Part shown: piece after piece, positions 8,037-16,400 of the stretch
Layout of the letters: each line of letters starts with the position of its first letter
Position numbering within the stretch: the first letter of the stretch is position 1
Source of the DNA: a bacterium
GTDB taxonomy: Bacteria > UBP7 > UBA6624
Assembly (NCBI GenBank): GCA_002716355.1
Contig: PBAU01000006.1
Location: forward strand, 1-30,245
Length of the DNA: 30,245 nucleotides
Direction of reading: 5' to 3'
The notes under the pieces: generated by a model
Told to the model about the DNA's origin: nothing
The model's database searches: none
Seen by the model: the letters and a program-made list of their open reading frames with translations, nothing else
Made by a program: the position numbers and the translations under genes

Positions 8037-9017
8037 CTACTTTAAAGGGCTCCAGTCAATGCCCATTCCTTTTTCTATTGCTTTTTTTAAGACTATATTA
8101 GCTGTTGCCATGTCCTGTATAGCCAAACCAGTTGAATCAAAAATAGTAAGAACATTCTTGAATGAAGAATCTGCTTCTGCAACTATTGTCCCTATCTCTC
8201 CAGCAACCATATCTTTTGTAAACCAACCCTCATGACAAGGAACGTTTATCTCTCCAGAATGACTTGTTTGAGTCCAATCGTCAACAATAACATTGGACCT
8301 TTTAACAAGATTCCCTTCAATCTCTTGTTTCCCTTCGGCATCTGCACCTATCGCATTGATGTGCGTATGAGGCCTAACGATCATGCTATCCATAACAATA
8401 GGGTTTCTTACTGGTGTTGTTGTTATTAAAACATCACAATCACAAGCATTTTTTATATCGGTAACGCTAATATCTATTGAAGAATCTTTCTTTTTAATCC
8501 AGTCGCTTAAATCTTTTGTTGCTTGTTTGTTTGGGTCAGATATTTTTATATGATCAATGTTCATGAAATCCAAATGAGCTTCTATTTGATATTGAGCCTG
8601 TACGCCTGAGCCAATAAGGCCAATCTCACTTGAACCTTCTTTAGCTAACCATTTTGAAGCAACACCTCCAGCAGCTCCAGTTCTAACAGCTGTTAATAAA
8701 CCTGCATCCATAACCGCAACAGGAAAACCTGTGTTTGGATCATTTAAGACACACAATGCCATAACAGTAGGCAAACCCTGAGAGGTGTTATCTGGGTGTA
8801 CAGTTACTATTTTGACTCCTGCATTTTTTCCAGGAAGATATGCAGGCATTGATCTCAAGTCTCCATTCTGTTCATCAAATATTAAATAAGATTTTGGTGG
8901 CATTTGAACCTCGCCTCTGCCCCAAGAACCAAAAGCGTCTTCAACAGCTTGCAAAACATCCTTCATTGTTAAAATTTTCTTTACTTCACTTTGATTTAAA
9001 AGTTTTAAATTATTCAT
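8037..9017 (-). CDS. Ornithine cyclodeaminase / mu-crystallin family protein
   Basis: This is an NAD(P)-dependent enzyme of the OCD/mu-crystallin family, whose members include ornithine cyclodeaminase, archaeal alanine dehydrogenase, ketimine reductases and the iminosuccinate reductase BhcD. The catalytic-region lysine lies in AGVKIVTVHPDN (66-77), followed by GLPTVMALCVLND and LLTAVRTGAAGGVASKWLA. The Rossmann loop is GLIGSGVQAQ (133-142), and the C-terminal segment FDSTGLAIQDMATA is conserved in the family. ATG at 9017 overlaps the serS stop (ATGA) and has AGGAG about 8 nt upstream. The substrate cannot be assigned. Co-transcription with a threonine aldolase suggests amino-acid or imine metabolism, but this is inference. 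Confidence 0.88.
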   Translation of the reverse strand: MNNLKLLNQSEVKKILTMKDVLQAVEDAFGSWGRGEVQMPPKSYLIFDEQNGDLRSMPAYLPGKNAGVKIVTVHPDNTSQGLPTVMALCVLNDPNTGFPVAVMDAGLLTAVRTGAAGGVASKWLAKEGSSEIGLIGSGVQAQYQIEAHLDFMNIDHIKISDPNKQATKDLSDWIKKKDSSIDISVTDIKNACDCDVLITTTPVRNPIVMDSMIVRPHTHINAIGADAEGKQEIEGNLVKRSNVIVDDWTQTSHSGEINVPCHEGWFTKDMVAGEIGTIVAEADSSFKNVLTIFDSTGLAIQDMATANIVLKKAIEKGMGIDWSPLK

Positions 9018-10249
9018 AAACCTAACTCCTCTTTTTTAAATTTTTCTTGCAAAACCTCAGGAAGGATTACCGCTTTTCCATTCCAGAAATGTTCCAAAAT
9101 AGCAGCTATTAATCTTCCTATCGCCAAACCTGTGCCATTCAATAAACATGGGTGAAAATTTTTATTCTTATCTTTGTAAAAAACACCCGCTCTTCTTGAT
9201 TGGAAATCATCACAAATACTAACTGAAGATATCTCCATCCAACTTCCATCAGAAGGCATTGGTATTTCTAAATCATAAGTTGCCGAAGAGGAAAAACCCA
9301 AATCAGCAGCACCTAATAACCTTCTTCTGTAAGGAATACCCAAAAGCTCTAACAAGCTTTCTGCATTCTCAACTAAAAAATCTAATTCATTCTTTGAATC
9401 CTCAGGCTTTACCACACTAACCATTTCAACTTTTTCAAACTGATGAACCCTTATTAAACCTTTTGTTTTCAACCCGTAACTTCCTGCTTCTCTACGAAAA
9501 TTTGAAGTCCAGGAAGTAAGCCTGAAAGGTAAATCAGAAATATCCAAATCTTGATAAGCTAAAAAATTAACCAAAGGAACTTCCGAAGTTGGTATGAGCC
9601 AATCTCCATCTTCGGTTTTATAAGCTTGATCAGCAAACTTGGGAAGCTGTCCGCTTCCCAACATTGTTTTTTCTGTTACAACAAAAGGTGGACTTACTTC
9701 CATAAAGCCTTTGGATATATGATGTTCAATCATCAAATTGCCAAGCTCTCTTGCTAGTTTGGAACCATCTTTTTTAAGCAAGGGCCAACCAGATCCAGAT
9801 ATTTTAGAAGCACTTTTGAAATCAAAAATATTTAATTTTTCAGCTATTTCCCAATGAAATGGTGTTTTTTCTTTCTTGGGAGATTTAAAATTTTTAACTA
9901 CTTTGCCGTCAACACCATCAGGGATCCAGCTTGCTGGAATATTTGGCACCATCAAAAGCTGATTCATTAAATCTTGATTGTTGATATCCATTTCTTTTTT
10001 TAATATCTTGATTTGATTTGAAATGCTTTTAACTTTATCCATAAGGGAAATTTTTTCTTGCTTTGATGCTTTAGCTATTTTTTGTCCAAGCTTTCTAGAG
10101 TCAGATTTAGTGTTATCGTACTCCAGTTGCAATTTCTTTCTTTTTTCATCCAAATTAACAAGAAGGTTTAAATCAATATCATCCTGCCTTCTGGCCATTC
10201 CTTTTTTCAAATCTGGAATAAAGTCTGAAATACCTTTTAAAGAATACAT
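9014..10249 (-). CDS. serS: Seryl-tRNA synthetase
   Basis: This class II synthetase charges tRNA-Ser (and tRNA-Sec where present). The N-terminal antiparallel coiled-coil arm that grips the tRNA long variable arm covers roughly residues 25-100, rich in Lys, Glu and Leu. The catalytic domain follows, with the serine-binding IPTSEVPL segment, motif 2 SNFRREAGSYG...IRVHQFEKVE, and motif 3 NGTGLAIGRLIAAILE. The 411 residues are slightly short of the ~430 in E. coli. The ATG directly follows the lipoyl gene stop (TAGATG), so the two are probably translated together. Confidence 0.97.
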   Translation of the reverse strand: MYSLKGISDFIPDLKKGMARRQDDIDLNLLVNLDEKRKKLQLEYDNTKSDSRKLGQKIAKASKQEKISLMDKVKSISNQIKILKKEMDINNQDLMNQLLMVPNIPASWIPDGVDGKVVKNFKSPKKEKTPFHWEIAEKLNIFDFKSASKISGSGWPLLKKDGSKLARELGNLMIEHHISKGFMEVSPPFVVTEKTMLGSGQLPKFADQAYKTEDGDWLIPTSEVPLVNFLAYQDLDISDLPFRLTSWTSNFRREAGSYGLKTKGLIRVHQFEKVEMVSVVKPEDSKNELDFLVENAESLLELLGIPYRRRLLGAADLGFSSSATYDLEIPMPSDGSWMEISSVSICDDFQSRRAGVFYKDKNKNFHPCLLNGTGLAIGRLIAAILEHFWNGKAVILPEVLQEKFKKEELGL

Positions 10250-10480
10250 CTAACTAATAACGGCTATCTCTTCTCCAACTTTAACAGAGGAACCTTTTTG
10301 TTTCATCAGTTTTATATTGCCTGTTTTGTCTGATTCGATAGAGAAAGTGACTTTGCTTGTCTCAAGTTCAACAACTTCATCACCCTCATCTACATGATCT
10401 CCATCATCAACAAGCCAAGAAATCAAAACAACATCACCTTCTACCTTTCCTAAATCAGGTACACAAAAACTATGTTTCAA
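10250..10480 (-). CDS. Stand-alone lipoyl-domain protein
   Basis: The 76 residues form one complete lipoyl/biotinyl-type beta-sandwich: VPDLGKVEGDVVLISWLVDD at the start, GDHVDEGDEVVELETSKVTF in the middle, and a symmetric second half ending VKVGEEIAVIS. Lys43 in ETSKV is the expected lipoylation site; the ETxK context favours lipoate over the biotin motif (A/V)MKM. In most proteins this module is the N-terminus of a 2-oxo acid dehydrogenase E2 subunit, but no E2, E1, E3 or lipoate ligase gene is nearby. The start is TTG, 2 nt after the giant lipoprotein stop and immediately before serS. It could be an E2-independent lipoyl carrier, a domain lost from a split E2, or a scaffold; I cannot say which. 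Confidence 0.85.
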   Translation of the reverse strand: MKHSFCVPDLGKVEGDVVLISWLVDDGDHVDEGDEVVELETSKVTFSIESDKTGNIKLMKQKGSSVKVGEEIAVIS

Positions 10481-10482
10481 TT

Positions 10483-13400
10483 TTAATTCTGTGTACAGAT
10501 AGTAAATGCTTGATCAATTAAGTTTGTACCGCCTCCACCAGCAAATTTACAAACACCGAGTAAATTATTCTGCCAAGCAGCTAACTGTATTCTTGGAAAA
10601 GTTGTAAAGAACAAACCAGCACCACCTGGACTAATCTGACACCCTTGAGAAGAACAAGCTTGCAAACCATTGAAACTAATGTTGTTTGGACCATGACTAC
10701 CATTTGCATCTATGTACATTCCATTAGTTATAGAGTCTTCAAGACCAACTTGGAAAAGCATTGGGCTTGACTCCTGTATCCAAACCATGGCTTCTGAAGA
10801 TTCTCCACCATACTTCAATACAGTATTCCACATTCTGCTTATTATGCTGCTTCCTGGATTATCTGAAAAAGGTGTTTGAGGGTACCAATCACATATTGGA
10901 TCACAATCTTCATCTTCATCTGCGGTTGTACCTTCATACTGATTCACTGGATGACTTAACCAAGGACCGAATGGGTTACATGCTCCTGTAGCTGCTCCTC
11001 TTTGCTCAAGCTGCGCATCAAGCGGGCCACCAAAACCTTCTGAATAGCCTGTTCCTCCACCTTGTGTTCCAGCAGGAACAACAACATCTGTTTCAGCACA
11101 TAACGTATCAACATTCAACCAGGATTCCCAGAAATCAAGAGTTCTATTGTAAAAACGGACAGCACCCCAATCTCCAGGGCCTGCTGCCTCATCGTACAAA
11201 CCAAGATTTGAATTTGGATAATCGATTTTAGTACCAAGAAGAGGGTCGTGAATACTTGTTATAAAGCTATTATCTGCAATAAACAAATTATGGTTATGGA
11301 AATCAATTGCACCTTGACTCCAATCAACATTCTCTGGTTCATCTCTCAATTTGATAATTGTCGAATCGATCTGCAAGTAAACAGGTGAAAAACTACCAAA
11401 ACCTTGTGCATACTCTTCATAAGATCCTGAAGGAAGAACCAATATGTCATTTGTAATCACATAAGGTATAGCATTCGTGTTTCCTCCACCGCCAGTTTGG
11501 CCATTCAAAACACCCAAAAGAACATCTGGATTTACCTGTCCAGGATAAGTGTTTGTAGTAGCAACTGCCTCTGGGTCATTAGTTGCAGTGGCTGTATCAT
11601 CGGTGAATGAGTCATTGATAACCCAGCCATAAATCTCAACAGCATTTCTTATACATGGTGCATTCGCTCCATCACAAGGATCAGCATCACTGAGAGTTTT
11701 TATAAATTGATTGTTTGCAGCTCTTGCAGGGTTGGCAACAGAGTCACCTACCTCAACATTGATTGGAATTCTCATTTGATAAGGGCTATTGTCTGTAAGT
11801 GTAAGTGAAGATAATCCTGGCTGAGTTGCACTGATCTTTCCTGAGTCGTTTCCATCAAGAACCAAATCAGCTGGATTCATGAAGGATGTCAAAGGTGTAG
11901 GGATACTTTCAGGCCTGTCGACATGAACATATACCCCATGACCAACTTGTGTGAATTCCAAACATGGATTTCCAGCAGGCACAGTGATCTCTGGACAATC
12001 TGTTGGAAGAGGTTCGTTATTAAGAACTAAAGCTGAATTGTTAGAGATTTGAGTATTAGTAATGGAAGGACTTGCATGCCAAACCAAAACACCTCCACCA
12101 GTGTTTCCTGAAATTGTATTATTGGTCAAGACAGGTCTTGGGTCACCTGAATTATTAAGCATATTCCTAACAGCAAGGCCTCTCCAGGTATTATTTTGCA
12201 TTGTGCTGTTATACATTTCACCTTTGTTAGCGGTCCAACCACCAGGGCAGCTGTCTATCGCCTTCATCACAAAATCAACACCATGGCCATCATCCCAGCC
12301 CTTTCCGTAATAACCGTTGTTATTAAACTCAACACCATCAACCAAGAAATCCAGGGTATTTTCAAGCCTCATTCCACCCAATCCATTATTAAGAACCTGC
12401 AATGTTCCTGTCAAACCACTTGAAGATATAACAGGGAAGGGTTGCTCTATGCTGCAAGTGCCATCATGGCCAGCTTTAATGTAGATTCCCCAACCTCCAT
12501 TATCTTTTGATATCAATCCTGTGATTGTCGGGTCTTGAGTCCTTTCAATAAAAATACCGTCACATTCATCTGTCACTCCTGGCTTTAATGGAGTTCCAAT
12601 CAATGAATTAGAACACCTTATACCATTACCTTCCACTATAGTTTCATTTCCAGCAGAACCAGTAATCTTAAAAGGTGTTTCGGACATATGGATACCTCGT
12701 GCATAACTATGATGAACGTTAGAACCTTCCTTTATGTGTAAATTAATATCCATCAATCCACCCTGCTTGAAGCTAGCTATTCCATGACCACCTGAATAAG
12801 CAAATTCAGCATCTGATATTCTTATTTGAGCACCAGGTGCAGATTCCCCTTGAAGAGTAAGGTTTCCTGCCCTCTGATTTGGAGAGGGTCCAAAAATTGA
12901 AGAGTTTTGATTTGAACCACCAAAAAGAACCTTTATATTGTTAAGATCAGCATCTATTCTGGTTCTTAAAGCAAGAGAGCCCCAGAAAGATTTTTCATAA
13001 ACTCCGTCAGAATCACCATCAAGCCTCAGCCAATTATCATCACTTTCATCAGCAACACTTAGATCTGAAGGACTAGGACCCATGCTCATAAGATTCCTAT
13101 TTGTATCAATTGCTTCAGGGAAGCTTGTGAGGAATGCAGCATCACAGCTGAAAGTCAATGAATCAACATTTCCATTGCAATCATCAGATATGCTTGTCCA
13201 AACTACCGGATCAACTGCATTACCATCAACTTGAAGATAGCCATCAACAATCATGCTGACTTCCCTGTTGTCAACACCATCTGACTCACCATAAATGAAA
13301 GGGTCTCCCATCTTGACAACTACGCCGGCTTCAATCTTCATATGAACATCTATGTTATCTACAGCACTATCATCTCCAACCCTTATTGAATCAGTAACAA

Positions 13401-16400
13401 CATAAGGCATTGGCTGTACATCAATATTGCCAGAATTATCAATAATGTTAATAGTATTGTTGTTCCAGGTTGTATCAAGACCAACAACTCTGTTTCTTAT
13501 TTGGCCTCCTCTTACACCAAAACCAGGATATTCTTTCGTTCCACTTGCAGGAATCTTATTAACTGAATAACTATTATTTATCAAGAAATCACTGCCAATA
13601 CCCATATCAGCAACTATCGGATAAAAACTATTAAAGTTAAATGAAGAATCTCTAATGATTGGAAAAGAACCTGTAAAGTTTTCATTATCCAAAATCACGA
13701 TTCCATTTTCAGCAGAATCTTCAGAAATCAAATGAGAAACAATAACTGATTCAGCTGCATCAAAAACTATATTGCCTTGATCAAGAATATCACCTTTTGT
13801 AGAACCCCTATTACCAGCACCAGCATACCTTATACCCAAACCAAATATTCTTCCACAAGGTTCCACATTTGAAACATTCTCAGCAACAGGATGATTAAAA
13901 GGGTAAGAATCAGGACAACTTAAAGCATCCTCATTTGATACAAAATAAACACCCTTCCAATCACCACGAGAACCTTCAGAAAGCCCTGAGCCATCTGTAT
14001 CACATCCTCCACCTGCGCAAGATGTAATATCTGTCATATCATCAAAGTAACTGGTGAAAACAACATCTGCAAAACCAGCTCTTGGAGTATCACTTGCATC
14101 AACATCTGGGTTATTTAAATTATCAATCGGATTGCCTGCAGCAGTTAACGAACCATTAACTGTAATTCCAGATACCTGATTGTCAAACTTAGCAACCAAA
14201 CCATAATCCAAAATAAGTTCAGCACCATTTCCAACAGTGATATGAGAATCAACAAGATAAGGAGTAACCCTGCTGATATTTGCAGCATCAATTACACCAG
14301 GTCCACCATTTGGAGTACCACATGATGGATCCCAACTGCCAGAATTGTTATTTGAGAAACACATTGTTGACCATTTGACAGGCTGTGTTAATTCTGCAAT
14401 CTCTCCTTCAGAACAAATTCCAGGAGCACATGTTCTATCCAAAGTATGTATATGCACTGCTGAAACAGTATTTGAAAATTGGGAATCTCCTGGAGCAGGA
14501 ATTCTGTTTTGGTCTAAACCAACAGAATCACAGCCGTTTAAGAAAGATACGCCTGTTACTGTATTCTCCCTTCCACATAAGGATGAAAAATGAGGTATTG
14601 ACAAAGGGGCCTTTTGATTTCTGAAGAAAGAATTCCTTTTGACAGCACTTCTGACTACATCATCAATAATTGACCCATCTTCTAAAGTAACATTCAACAG
14701 GCTTGGCGCACCACCTCTATACTGAAGACCATAACCTGAACTATGCTCTATAACTGAATCCTGAACCCTTGCAAAAGCACCATCTATTTTTACAGCTGAT
14801 CCAAGACCGGAACCGGCATACCTTATAGAAGCATTGTTGATTAAGCTCTTTTTAGAAGTTGATGTTATTTCTATACCTCTCCAAGATCCAGGTTGAGCAG
14901 AGCTAGATGAACCATCACCATTTGTATCACCTTCTGACAATATGTCATCTTCACTAATTGAACTAAATACAACTTCAGCAAGATTTCCGTTTCCGTCTGA
15001 AAGATAATACGGATCGCCTTGTACTGGAATTACACATTGTTCGTTTGTTTCATCCCAATAAGAACCAATACAGATGGTTCCAGCAGCTGAAATTCCACCA
15101 CCAGAAGAATCCAATTTAACCAAAACACCTGGCAGGATTGAGAATATACCTGAAACACCATCTCCATCAATATCCTCTTCTACTGACATATCCTGATCTA
15201 CAACATATGGCATTGGTGTTGGGGAGTTTACTGTTTGATCACCAGCATGATCACCTCTATCCATAGGTTTAAGCATTGCTAGCTCATTATCTGTAACTCT
15301 CCCTAAAAGCATTCTGATCCCATAAAAAGAATCTGATGCTGCAGTAGCTAAACATTGACCAGTTGCCTCATCCCAATCACAAAATTTATTATCATTCGTT
15401 TCACATGGATCACCCGGATTCTCTCCAGGGAAATTAGCACCTGTACAAAAACCAGGATCAGATCGATCATTTTGTATATCAGAAATACCTGTGTAGCTTG
15501 GAACCTGAAGAACAGGATAAGTACTTAAACTAGTAAAAATATTATCTCTAACAGTTGGATAAACATTGGGTTGTCCTGTGATTGAAATACCGTATCCGCC
15601 AGCATCCATAATTGTATTGTTTTGAACAACAACACAATTATTCTTCAGGTCTTCTTCTTCACTAGAAACTGGATCTAAAGGGTCACCCCAACTCACAACC
15701 TGCAAGTCCGGGTCATCACAATCAACCTGGTCACTACCCTCTCTCAAAGAAGTACTCTGCACCTGAACCACACCTAAAGAAGGGTCAGATCCACCATACC
15801 TTAAAACAGTACCTTCAACATAGCCAAAAGAACCTATATCAAACTTAACAGCACCCCATTCTCCAGGACTGCCTGTTGATATACCATCTTTATTTGTGTC
15901 ACATATTGGATGTCCTGAACTATTTACATCCGAACAATCAACAATACCTCCTCCAGGAACATTAAAGACACCTGCGAAATCATCATTGTAAGAAGTTAAG
16001 TAAACAGTATCGTCTTGACTATCACCAATAGCCAACCTTCCACTTGAAGATATACCGGAAGCAGTTGTCAAAAACTTAACAACAGTTCCCCCTTCAAGTC
16101 TTAAACTGGCTCCAGCTTCAACTGTTATTTGACCATCAACAACATAAGCACCAACAACAGCAGGCCATCTAACTTCACCCCAGAAATTAGGACAATTTGT
16201 GAAAATGTTTGGACAATCCTGAAGCAAAACAGAAAGAGCTTGAGGTATGTTGCCACCTTCTATCTGGATAGAATCACCATCTTCGTTTCCACTAAATGCA
16301 GGCAAAGAACCAGTATTGTTCAAATCCTTCAAACCACTAAATGCAGGATGCATGATCATTCCAAAATCAGTACTATTGGAAACAGTCAAATCACCACTGT

